Source of the DNA: Benincasa hispida
Lineage: Eukaryota > Streptophyta > Magnoliopsida > Cucurbitales > Cucurbitaceae
Direction: 5' to 3'
DNA: 64,000 nt
NCBI RefSeq assembly: GCF_009727055.1
Contig: NC_052354.1
Location: forward strand, 42,793,121 to 42,857,120
Part shown: in pieces, positions 12,070-22,798 of the stretch
Layout: each line of letters opens with the position of its first letter
How positions within the stretch are numbered: position 1 is the stretch's first letter
The notes under the pieces: model-generated
Database searches by the model: none
Told to the model about the DNA's origin: nothing
What the model saw: only the letters and a program-made list of their open reading frames with translations
Program-made: the position numbers and the translations under genes

Positions 12070-12470
12070 CCCTCAATTCTTTAGCCAGAATCGACTCACC
12101 TCGAACGATTAAAATTAAGGGAGCAATCAAGGACAGAGATGTGGTTGTACCCTAGGCAGCAGAGTATCCCATAATTTAATTGATAAGGAGCTGGTAGCGG
12201 TCCTTGAACTGCCGCAGATGCACATGACAAGCTATAACATAATGCTGGGCACGGGAAGCTCTGTCCGGACGACCAGCATCTGTAAAGGTGTAGTTCTAAA
12301 TCTTCTAAACCTTACATTATTAATAACTTCTTTCCCTTACCTTTGAGCAGTGCTGATTTGGTCTTGGGGGTCCAATGGCTGATGACGTTGGGGTGGGTAG
12401 AATGTGACTAGAGCACGTCTGAGATGAACTTTCAGATCGAGGACTGGAGGGTACACTTAAAAGAAGACTG
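12070..12470 (+). pseudogene. Chromoviral aspartic protease remnant
   Basis: The frame TIKIKGAIKDRDVVVP leads into the expected active-site position, but the D(S/C)GATHNF motif is replaced by a stop and unrelated residues. Downstream, ELVAVLELPQ, IMLGTGSSV and the LGVQWL-type flap region are still recognisable in shifting frames. The catalytic aspartate is not readable, so the protease is dead. Confidence 0.6.
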
Positions 12471-12769
12471 AAGCTTGATGAAAGCACAAATATCCCTCAA
12501 GTCTATGTTGAAGATCGTCAGAGAAGAGGGCCAAGGAATTTTACTCGAGATAAATTCACTCCTAACCAAAACAGAGGAGGAGGAATGCCAAACAGATGAG
12601 GGAACCATCCTGAGATCTGGGAGGTTTTACAGAGGTTTTGGTCAGTGTTCCAGATGGTGGAAGGACTTCCCCCAACATGGCACCACGATCACCATATTAA
12701 GCTTAAACCCGGAGCAGGCTCTGTGAATGTCCGACCATACCGATACCCCCAATTCCAAAAAAGATGAAA

Positions 12770-13320
12770 TCGAGAGGCTGGTGGAGGATATGCTAACTAC
12801 CAGAGTTATTCAGCCCAACATAAGTCCATTCTCCAGTCCAGTGTTGCTAGTGAAGAAGAAGGATAACAACTGCGTTTTTGTGTGGATTATAGAGCCCTAA
12901 ACCAAGTGACGATACCAAAAAACTTTCCCATTCGAGTGGTAGATGAGCTTCTTGATGAGCTAGCCGGAGCACTAATCTTCTTCAAAGTCAATCTGAAGTT
13001 AGGTTACCACCAAATCCGGGTGGCACACTCAGATGTCCATAAAACAGCATTCCGAACCCACGAAGGCCACTACGAATTTTTGGTTATGCCATTTGGATTG
13101 ATGAATGCCCCATCGACATTCCAATCGATAATGAACGATCTCTTATGACCTTATTTACGTGTTCATGTTCAATATTTGTCTCTTGTGTTGCAAGCGTTGG
13201 AGGACAACCAGTTGGTGGCCAACCGCAAGAAGTGTACATTTGCGGCCAGCCAAATTGATTACTTGGGACATATGATCTCAGCTAAAGGTGTAGCGACTGA
13301 TCCATCAAGATCGAAGCCAT
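12770..13320 (+). pseudogene. Chromoviral reverse transcriptase remnant
   Basis: DEIERLVEDML, then IQPNISPFSSPVLLVKKKD, a frameshift, [17 protein letters not shown] and [18 protein letters not shown] define palm and fingers motifs. Motif A reads [14 protein letters not shown], with asparagine where the catalytic aspartate belongs. After NDLL a stop appears, and the sequence jumps to LQALEDNQLVANRKKCTFA, so the F/YxDD catalytic box has been deleted. LGHMISAKGV follows normally. Confidence 0.75.
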
Positions 13321-13329
13321 GATGCATCA

Positions 13330-14290
13330 GCCCACCCCTACCTCTGTGAAACAGTTAAGGGGATTTCTTGGGCTAACCATGTATTATCGCAAATTCGTAA
13401 CAAACTACGGCGCCATTGTATTTCCATTAACCTAACAGCTCAAGAAGGAGAAATTCCGATGGAATGAAGAAGCTCAGGCGGCCTTTGAAACTCTGAAGCA
13501 CAGGATGGTACACCTTCCTATTTTAAAACTCCTCGACTTCAACCGAGTGTTTGTGGTGGAAACGGACGCATCAGGGTAGGTGTTGGAGCGGTACTGATGC
13601 AAGAGGGGCAGTCGATAGCCTATTTCAGCCCAGCACTTCCACCAACGCATCGCCTCAAAGCTGCATATGAACGGGAATTGATCACTATAGTCATGGCTGT
13701 CCAAAAATGGAGATCTTACCTATTGGGCCAAAAATTCACCGTGCGCACCGACCAAAAGAGCCTCAAGTTCTTGTTGGAACAACGAATCATCGCTGAGGAA
13801 TATAAAAAATGGGTAGCCAAATTGATCGGGTATGACTTCAAGATAGAGTACAAGAAGGGCTTGGAGAATTCAGCTGCTGATGCATTATCCTAACTACCCT
13901 CCGCAATGGAGCTGACCATGTTAAATATGATTGAATCGTTAATCCAGCCGTGTTTAGTAGCCAAGTTGAGCAAGACCCGGAGTTACAAGGCATTCGAGAG
14001 AGCATACGGACAGGGCAACCTTACCTACAAGGGTACTCACTCAAGGGGGAACTTTTGTTGTACAAACAATGGATCGTACTACCACCTCACTCCCCAACAA
14101 TTCCACTGCTACTCCAAGAATTTCACAGCAGCCCGATCGGAGGTCATAACGGAGTAGTCAATATCTACCAACGGCTCAAGAAGAAGTTCTTTTGGAGAGG
14201 TATGAAGGCACGGGTAAGAGCATTTGTAGGAGATTGTTTGGTTTGCCAGCAAGCCAAATACCTGTCTTTAGCACCAACAGGTTTATTATG
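13330..14290 (+). pseudogene. Chromoviral RNase H and integrase zinc-finger remnant, truncated
   Basis: RNase H is split among frames. [10 protein letters not shown] and VVETDASG are followed by a frame change to [42 protein letters not shown] and [12 protein letters not shown]. The integrase H2C2 finger follows (LLQEFHSSPIGGHNG through GDCLVCQQAK at about 14100-14265). The sequence then turns into unrelated AT-rich DNA at about 14290, so the DDE core, chromodomain and 3' LTR are missing. The element is 3'-truncated, not merely mutated. Confidence 0.75.
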
Positions 14291-14769
14291 TTATGGTGAC
14301 GTTGGTTGTTCAAATATAGTAAATATGATTTTTATTTTTTGTTTCATTTTGATATAGAGTTATTTTAATTTCAATTAGTTCAACTTTGATGTGTTTTTTG
14401 TTTCTGAAAGCTAGTTCAAATTTGATGTTGATGGTATGTGATAAATGCATTAAACATTTCAAATGATATACCAAATATAAAGTATGTTAGTTAATCTGTT
14501 TTATTTTCAAATTTTTGATATAATTTTAATGGCATATAAATTATATTTAATTCGGTATATCAACTTTGTAACAAATATTTCATATTTTGTATATTAATTG
14601 ATTGATATACTTGATCTATTAAAAAAAAAAAATTCTCCACGATATTGTTGATATATCAATTATGAAATATATCATTTAAAATGATACTTAAATTAAAATA
14701 GAACATTTATATTTCAATTGTATATTAGTATTCATTTGTAAAATGAATTGCAAGTAATATGGATGTTAA
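14291..14769. other. AT-rich DNA beyond the chromovirus breakpoint
   Basis: No gene recognised. The region is rich in TATATC/GATATA words that continue into the degenerate repeats to the right. Confidence 0.5.
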
Positions 14770-15350
14770 AAAAAACTGGGTAACCCGAAGAAACTGATCA
14801 ACCCAACCCAACCTATGCGGTTTGGGTTGGATTATCAACTCATTTAGATTGGATTGGGTTCAAATAAATGAAAATTTTATGGGGTTGAGTTGGTTCATGG
14901 GTTCCCCTTATGTAACCCAAACCAATCCGATCCAACCCAAACTTATTATCAACTTTAAAATATATATTTTCTATTACTTATAGTACAATTATTTCTACAT
15001 ATATTGATTTTAGTTTTATTTAATTTCATTACTTTTTGAATAATTTATTTCTCGAAACTCTTAAAAATACTTTCTTAGCACTTTGAAAAGAAATGTTTCA
15101 TTACATAAATTGAAATTGAGTTGTTAATCTTAGTTCAATATATGAAAATAACTAAACAAGATTTTAACGTATTTACATTTTACATCTTTTTAGAACAGAA
15201 TTTTAAATAAATGGTCTGAGTAATCCGAACTAATCAAACCCAAATTTTTCATGGTTGGGTTGAGTTGGATTCATTTTCTAATAAGGATTATTTGGATTGA
15301 AGAAATTTAACAACCCGAACAATCCAACCCACGAACACCCTTAGCAAGTA
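14770..15350. repeat. MITE-like element rich in AACCCAACC/GGTTGGGTT
   Basis: Oppositely oriented clusters of CCAACCC and GGGTTGG words lie near both ends (14800-14940 and 15240-15340). The right edge reads AACAACCCGAACAATCC then CCCACGAACACCC. This pattern is common to small non-coding palindromic elements in plants. Precise terminal inverted repeats and target duplication could not be fixed. Confidence 0.4.
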
Positions 15351-16490
15351 TATCATTTTGTGTCAAATATATCATAATGAGCTCAAAATGCAATTCTAAG
15401 TGTTTGGTGAATCAATAGTTTATCAACAATCATTCAAAATTTATTTAAACTGTAACACAGTTGTATCAATAATATATCATTAGTCATTAAAAATTCATTC
15501 TACGTATATTTTAAGTAATATTATATTACTCATGATCTAAATTCATTTAAAGTATTGTGTTGATATTTCAATAATATATCAATACTTATTCAAAATTCAA
15601 TTACAAGTATATATTATTAGTGCATGGGTAGTTATAGTTAAGTTCTTATTTAAAATTCATTTAAAGTATAAATTAGTTTACCAATATTACGTCAATGCTC
15701 ATGAAAAAAACTAATTTTAAGTATATCAATAGTATATCTATAGTACATCAACATTTCTTCTAAATAAGATTTTAAGCATAACATTGATGTATTAGTATTA
15801 TGCCAATAGTAACTCAAAATTCATTTAAGTACTAAACATTGGTGTATCATTGATATATGTGTATTCCTTGAAGATACATCTGTTCAAGTGCACTAATTAT
15901 ATATCAACACATGTTTAAAATTCAATTTCAAATGTGACATTGATATATTCTTTTCAACTTTGATATATTAATATTATGTCAAAAGTAACTCAAAATTCAT
16001 TTTAAATGTAAAATGCTCTAGTGTATCATTAGTATTTCTGTAATCCTTAAAATTACATTTATTCAAGTGCAATAATAATATATCAGGATATGTTCAAAAT
16101 TCAATTTCAAGTGTGACATTGGTGTACTAATAATTTTTCAACAGTCATTCAAAAGGGTTACTTAACCGTTGAACCATTAGAAGCTTATTAAAATGCATTA
16201 AAAAAAATACTATTTCATATCAGATAAATAAAAATCGAAATTAACTCCATAAATAATAGTAAATGAACATACACTTCTTGACTGATAAATATAGTTTATG
16301 AATTCTTTGATATATCCATTGTATAACTTATATACTTTAAATTTAGTACATCGATCAAAGTCTACGAATAATGTATGAGCACTTGTGATAGATAAATATG
16401 ATATATGAATAGCAATTTTGATATATCAACTGTATAATTATATATATTACAGAAAAATGTTAACTTATATACTTTATGTTTAGTATATTA
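15351..16490. repeat. Degenerate tandem repeats, including one pair with about 180-bp spacing
   Basis: The phrases AAAATTCATTTAAAGTAT and TATATCAATA recur every several dozen bases. A clearer pair occurs about 180 bp apart: GTGTATCATTGATATATGTG, TTCAAGTGCACTAAT, AAAATTCAATTTCAAATG near 15842-15935, and its diverged copy near 16021-16115. No coding signal. Confidence 0.55.
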
Positions 16491-17383
16491 ATCAACTGAT
16501 ATATCAAATAGAAAGTATATCCGATGACTGATTTACCAAATATAAAGTATATCAGATATCGATACACCCATATGAGTAAAGTTGGCATAATAAAAAATGA
16601 AAATCTATTTCAATGGTTTTTTGCTATATTAGTAAATTTTGAAAAATCATTGCTAAATTCATAAATTTAAAAATATATATATATTTTTTATTCTTGCAAA
16701 TGCTCTAAACATTTTTCATACTCCCACAGTACTAAGTTTCTCCAAATAAAAATTTTTCATACTCCAACGGTACTAAAGTTTGTCCAAATATTGTAAGACG
16801 ATGCAATTTATCTTTTGAAATTAGTCGAAATGTATGTAAACTTAACTGATATATATATATATAATATATAATATATATGACAGAAAGCTACAAACATGTG
16901 GCATATTGGAATCAATAATTCTATCAATAATTGTATGGTGGTTCCTTGTGAAATAATTCACATGCCCTAAAATTAAGTTGTGAATTTTTCTAATAAAGAA
17001 AATGGGTTGTGGTTGGAAAGTATTATCATCATAAATTAATATATTTCCTATATACCCTCTATTTTTGTTTGCATAAAGGTTAAATTACAAATTTACCTAT
17101 TTTAACTTTGTATGGAGTAGATTTTTTAATTTTAAAATTTTCAATAAGTTTATATATTTTTTTTCCTAACATGCCTTTAAGCGTTCAATTTCACATCAAA
17201 TTGGACTATAACCTATTCAATATTTTTTAAGATTTACTAACCTATTCAATACAACACCAAAATATTTGTGTCATATATTAGGGATAAAATATATTTTTAG
17301 GACTAATGGGTTTGTAATTTTTTAAAATATCATATTAGGGATATGTTTAACAAAAGTAAAAGTTTATGAGGCTACTTGATTTA
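16491..17383. other. AT-rich intergenic DNA
   Basis: No gene or clear mobile-element terminus seen. A (TA)n run lies near 16850-16877. Confidence 0.5.
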
Positions 17384-17700
17384 AATACATAAAAAAGAAC
17401 GTGTACCTTATTGATATAGATAATATTTTTCAATTCTTTTAAATCTTTCTTAAACATACTTTCATATCTTGAAGATTTATCTTATTCGGATGTGATCTCG
17501 GTTCATTCATGTCTCTCTCTTAAACTCAGAATGTTACATCCTTACCAGCTTCCACTTGGTTTTCGTCTTTGAACCACATCTTATTGGGAGATGTTCTACT
17601 TTGATACCAACTATAACGTCCGAGACTTAAGATTCAAAATAGTCCATTACAATTATCATCTTAGACATTATATTAAACTCACGAAAAAGATAACACAAAA
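17384..17700 (-). mobile_element. TRIM-like small LTR retroelement remnant
   Basis: A primer-site-like TTTGATACCA at 17600-17609 (TGGTATCAAAG on the minus strand) is followed at once by an LTR-like edge, TATAACGTCCGAG. The left part (17390-17520) repeats the segment at 8928-9060. Only about 60 bp separate the repeat and the primer site, which suggests a terminal-repeat retrotransposon in miniature. No coding sequence. Confidence 0.35.
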
Positions 17701-18082
17701 ATATTTATTACTAACTTATAGTCTAGGAATCACAGACACCTTTATTTGGTAGTCGTGTGTTTGTATCTGTTAGCATAATAAGTATGTATTACACATTAAT
17801 GGTAGACAATTAATATAAATCTAACATTTATTAATAACACATTTAATCCTTGTTAAATATACTAAATACATAAAAATGATATGGACAACATTAATAATTT
17901 TTAGAGTGGAGTGCATCAAATGAAAATATATAAATTTATTGATTTAAAATTTTTCTCATATAAAAATGATATATTAATTTTTATCGAAATTGATTAAATG
18001 ATAATAATTTTTACAATAAAAATAAAATATGAGGATATGTTTTCAATTTTTTTTTAGAATGCTAATAGCCTAATAGATAGCT

Positions 18083-18106
18083 AAAAAAAAAAAAAAAAAA
18101 AAAAAA
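18083..18106 (+). repeat. Poly(A) run of 24
   Basis: An uninterrupted A homopolymer, possibly a retroposed tail. No associated SINE/LINE body was recognised upstream. Confidence 0.9.
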
Positions 18107-18454
18107 CTATTCCAATGAGGACAAAACAAAAATACATGTCGTAAAATTGTGGACAATTGAAGGTATATCTATTAAAATTGAAAACATTGGACAAAAATAA
18201 TATTTTAATATAAAAATGTGAATATCATAAATAGTAATAATAATAAATGTGAATAGGCGTTTGAATAATTGGAAGAGGGGACAATCTATTAAATTGGTAG
18301 AATAAGACAGAGGAATTCCACACTTACTGTCACCGATAAGATTATGGGAAGAGAACAATTGCAAATTTCAATGCCCAACTTTAAAATATATATTTCTTCT
18401 TGATAAATTATTGGATGATTTTTAAAAAAGAAAACGGAGGAAGCTATTTATTCA

Positions 18455-18640
18455 AAATAGCAAACTTTTAATCTTCTTTATTAGAGGTTGATAGAGACCG
18501 ATAAAAATCTATCAATGTCTATCAATGATAGAAATTGATAGAAATATATACTGATAGATGTTGATAGAAATCTATAGTGTCTATCAGTATTTTTTTACTA
18601 TTTTTATAAATAGTTTGACATTTTCATTGTATGTGAAAAT
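18455..18640. repeat. Dispersed CTATC-rich repeat, copy 2
   Basis: Multiple GATAGA/TCTATC words in both orientations (AAAATCTATCAATGTCTATC, TGATAGATGTTGATAGAAAT) make an imperfect palindrome. The downstream ACTATTTTTATAAATAGTTTGACATTTTC resembles flanks of the copies at 7220 and 19915. Confidence 0.5.
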
Positions 18641-19914
18641 TTCTTTATATGTATATGTATATGATTTTGAAGAAATATCAAGTTCATTATATTTATTTTA
18701 AGATGAAATTTTAATCAAATATCATGATTTCTTAGGGAGATAGGAGAAATCTGTTTGATGAACACACATATTTCTTTTGTAATCAAAGAAAAAAAAAACA
18801 GTTAAGTTTTAATTAAATTTGTTTGAATGCTTCCAAAATAATATTTTAGCCTTCTGTTAGTTAATCCTTTCATTTTCTGTTTCTAGTTTTCAAAGATTAA
18901 GTCTATTTTTTTTTTAATTTTCTTATAATTATTTACATTTTTCTTGAATATAATGATTGAATTTTTAACAAAAATCTACAAACAAAAACAAATTTTAAAA
19001 GCTAATTTTTTTAGTTTTCAAAATTTTGCTTGATTTTCTAAACTATTGATAAAAAATAGATAATAAAGAAAAAAAATCTGGTTGTGGAAGTAGTGTCTAC
19101 GGGGTTAATTTTCAAAAACAAAAAGTAAAATAAAATGGATATCAAATGAGATCTTAATTTTTTAGGTTAAAATTTTAATTTAAAAGTTGAATAGAAATGG
19201 TAGGATACACCCTAATAAATTTCTATCATGCAAAAAAGTAGTGATAATTTGGTATGATATTAAATTTCTATAGACATTTTTCTATTTTCATAGATTTATT
19301 ATTGAATCGATCGAAACTTTTATTATATCGTAAAGAAAAATCATCCAAATGTAATATATTATTTTAACTGGTTTAAAAGAATAATACTTATTTATTAGTT
19401 TAAATAATTCTGTTCAGTTTTTTGTTTTCATAATTTTTCATAATTGTACATTAATATTGTTATTTTATTCATATTTACATCCATATTTTCGTAAAATTTG
19501 AGCTTCAATATTTTCATGGATATACCCTCAAATGATTGGTGTCGAGCATTTCAAGGCCGGATTTTTTTATTGGTACATTATATCTTTATGAATATGAACA
19601 CTAATCAGTCGTTGGATTTCCAAATGTGCGGCAATTTTTTTTAAAAATATAATAAATAATTAAAAAATGGTTTAGAGAAAGAAAACATATTTCCTTAAAA
19701 GAAATTATATCTATAAACTATCTGCCTAAGATGAAACAATATCCAAGAAAAAAATAATAACTTACTACATAATATCATAATTTATGATTTAATTTCTTCT
19801 TCAAAAATTTATTTATTTTTTTATATAAAATAGAAATCGAAATGGCAAAACAATTTTAATTTCATATATGCTATATAAAAAAAAATTAATCTTATCATAG
19901 AACTATAATAGAGT
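18641..19914. other. AT-rich intergenic DNA
   Basis: Nothing recognised beyond homopolymer-rich sequence. Confidence 0.5.
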
Positions 19915-20070
19915 GATATAAATAGAACGGTAAAAAATTAATCATGACAGATATAGACATAGATAATATTCTATTGTTATTTATAGCAGTCTATCACAGA
20001 TAAACTGTGATGTTTTGCTATTAGTTGTAAATATTTTGGTTCATTTTTTTATATTTAAAAACAACCCTTA
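19915..20070. repeat. Dispersed CTATC-rich repeat, copy 3
   Basis: Shares with copy 1 the ordered phrases AGACATAGATA, CTATC, TTTTGCTAT, AGTTGTAAATATTTT and GTTCATTT. Confidence 0.6.
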
Positions 20071-20583
20071 TTCTTATTGAATAAATAGTTATGCCAATTT
20101 GAATACTTAACACGTACTATATCTCTTCAAATAAGAGATACATACTAATTATTGGGAAAAATCTCTCACTATTACTGTAGAAAACTCCAAACCAAAGAAA
20201 AATCACGAATGAAAAATTCCACTATGTAAAAAGTTATTACAATCACATATAAATCTCTTCCCAACCTCAATACAAAGAAAACACTCTCTCAAACTATTTG
20301 TACCACTTACATCATTTTCCATATTCTTAAACTAGTGAATACAGAAAGGAAATTTAACAAAAGTTGCACCCTCAAAGTTTAAAGTGTTTATAACTTAGAC
20401 AATTTGAAACCAAATACATATGCTCTTTTTATAGTTCTTTGAGCCTATAACAATTGCACTTCTTATATTTTGCTAGAATTCAACAAATTCAACCTTGATA
20501 AGATATTTGAAGAATCTACCGTTTATAGCTTATGCTACATCTATTGTCTTCACTGAAAATCATAATTCTAAATTCAGAGAATT
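20071..20583. other. Intergenic DNA upstream of LOX A
   Basis: No ORF or repeat terminus recognised. The composition is less AT-skewed than the flanks and includes CCACTATGTAAAAAGTTATTA-like phrases, possibly a decayed element. Confidence 0.4.
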
Positions 20584-21140
20584 ATAACATACACCACCAT
20601 AAAATAAAAAAAAAAAAAGAAATACTATGCTACTCTAGAGGATAAATTAAAGTAACCCGAAAGCAAAGAATGGAATCAAAATACGATTATGTTTAAGCAA
20701 CTCAAAAGTTGGGGGGAGATAATTACCCCTTTAACTTTTGTAAGCATTTTCCCGTTTTTTTTTAGTTTAATTTTTATTGAATACAATAGTTTACAGGATA
20801 ATAAATTGAAATTTTGTAAATTAAACAAGGAATTCAATTGGGTTGTGTTGATATTAATCAATAAATATAGATAATTATTTCAATGTTGTTATTGAAACCA
20901 CACATGAGTTTTAAAATAAGTTCACATTTTTTTTCCATTGCTGAAGAAATAGTGATGGATAAATTTAAACAAAAATAAAACACTATGGTACTGTAGAGGA
21001 TAGATTAAAATAATATGGAATTAATAAGATATTAGATTTGATTTGAAACATGCATCTGTAGTCTTAATGAAGAGTGGAAATCAAAATATGGTTATTGATT
21101 TATGCCTAAGCAAGTGAAAAAAAGAGAAGAAGGGGATTGG
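20584..21140 (+). repeat. Duplicated block in the LOX A upstream region
   Basis: The series AATACTATGCTACTCTAGAG, ATAAATTAAAGTAA, GGAATCAAAATACGATTATG and TTTAAGCAACT (from about 20618) recurs, diverged, as CACTATGGTACTGTAGAG, ATAGATTAAAATAA, GGAAATCAAAATATGGTTAT and CTAAGCAAGT (from about 20978). The spacing is about 360 bp. This is a tandem duplication 300-800 bp upstream of the LOX start. Confidence 0.6.
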
Positions 21141-21345
21141 ATAATCACCAAAGCCAAGAACCTTTGAAATTAGTATGGACCAATATTTTGTCTCATAACC
21201 TATTTTGAGAAGCACAAAGATACATTAGGAAAAAGGGTAAAAAAATGAAAAAGAAACAATATTTTAAAAAGAAATTTCCAAGATAGGCAATGAGTAGTCC
21301 AACATGCCATCTCTAATTTTCAAGAGAGGACAAAACTTTTTGTGC

Positions 21346-21353
21346 TATAAATA
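21346..21353 (+). promoter_or_regulatory. TATA box of LOX A
   Basis: TATAAATA lies 63-70 bp upstream of the first LOX codon (21416), a normal distance for a plant core promoter with a short leader. The promoter therefore looks better preserved than exons 1-3. Confidence 0.65.
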
Positions 21354-21415
21354 CCATTCCCAAATTCCTCATTTCCAAACCAACCTTCTCAGTTCCTTAG
21401 AAAAGAAGAGTGAAA

Positions 21416-22477
21416 ATGTTTGGAATTGGGAAAAATATCATCGAAGGAGCCTTGAATATCTAAGGAGATCTTGCAGCTCTATTATCAAGTGCTGGTGGTA
21501 ACATTTTAGACAGAGTTTCCCATCTTGGAGGAAAGAAAATCAAAGGGAAAGTCATTCTTATGAGAAGTAATGGTTTTGGATTTCACTGAATTTTCATTCC
21601 TCTTCTTGATAACTTCACCGAGCTATTGGGCCGGTGGTGTTCTCTCCAACTCATCAGTGCCACTCATACTTGTAATTTTCACTATCTCTTAAACTCTCTT
21701 TTTAAGTGCTTTAAAAACCACTACTTTTTCTATTCTTTATACCCGAGACGTGTTTTAGAATTATGAAATGACAGCAAATGACTCAGCGAGGGAGAAGTTG
21801 GACACAAGGCCATATTGGAGAGAGGTTGCTAACTTCAATTCCACCATTGTTTGCTGGAGAACTTTTTCAAATCAACTTTGTATTGGGAAAGAAGATTTTG
21901 GATATCCAGGGAGCCTTCTATTTCTTAAAAATGGACATACTAGTGAATTCTTTCTCAAAATCTCTTACTCTTGAAGATTGTTCCTGCTATGGAAAAGTCC
22001 ATTTTGATTGCAATTCTTGGTTTTATCCTCTGGACGATACAAGAAAGATCGTATTTCTTTGCCAATCAATGTATGTATAAATTATTTCTTTCCTTTTTTT
22101 TTAATCTCAAATTTCTAATAGTTATTCACCATTAATACCTGACAAAAGAAAAAAATTAAAAAGAAGTAAAATTAATATAAACAACATAAAAAAAAAAAGA
22201 TCAAAACAAATAAAATTATTATCTTTTTTAATTTATTATATAGAGTTATCTTCCAAACCAAACACCAAATCCTTCTTCGAAGTATCATGAGAGGAAGAAT
22301 TGTGGAATTTGAGAGGAGATGGAACAGGAGAACGAAAGGATGGGAATGAATTTATGACTAACGATGTCTATAATGACATTGCTGATCCTGATGATGTGAT
22401 CATCGTCCCATTCTTGGAGGGACCGCCGAATATCCTTACCCTCGTAGAGGAAGAACAGGACGACCACGATCAAGAAA
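21416..22477 (+). pseudogene. LOX A exons 1-3 (PLAT domain and linker), decayed
   Basis: Exon 1 starts MFGIGKNIIEGALNI, then a TAA at 21461. It continues in the same frame through GGNILDRVSHLGGKKIKGK to a second stop (TGA at 21587), then LLDNFTELLG. Exon 2 is spread over two frames: LLTSIPPLFAGELFQINF and SLTLEDCSCYGKVHFDCNSW in one, NGHTSEFFLK in the other. Exon 3 is likewise split: [22 protein letters not shown], then a shifted remnant of the [12 protein letters not shown] motif. The splice sites are still readable. The density of lesions here contrasts sharply with exons 4-9. Confidence 0.85.
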
Positions 22478-22798
22478 GTAATATATTTTTGTTTTTTTTT
22501 TTTTTTTCTAGGATAAATTATTTGTTTAGTTCCTGAACTTTCATGTTTTTAGTTTTTCTTTTGAGTACAACTAATTGGGAATTGGGAGAAAATTTCAAAA
22601 TTACAAACGTAAAAAGAGGTAGTACATGTCGATATATGCGATCAATTATGCTCACTTTAGCAGTTAAATTTTTGTGTTTTTGTTCTAATAGAGTTTCTAA
22701 GCTATAAAAAAATATATATATATCTAATTAGTTATTTTCTAACATTGTATTAATTTGATTTCGACAGATAAAATTATGAGAGCAGATTGTCACCACTA

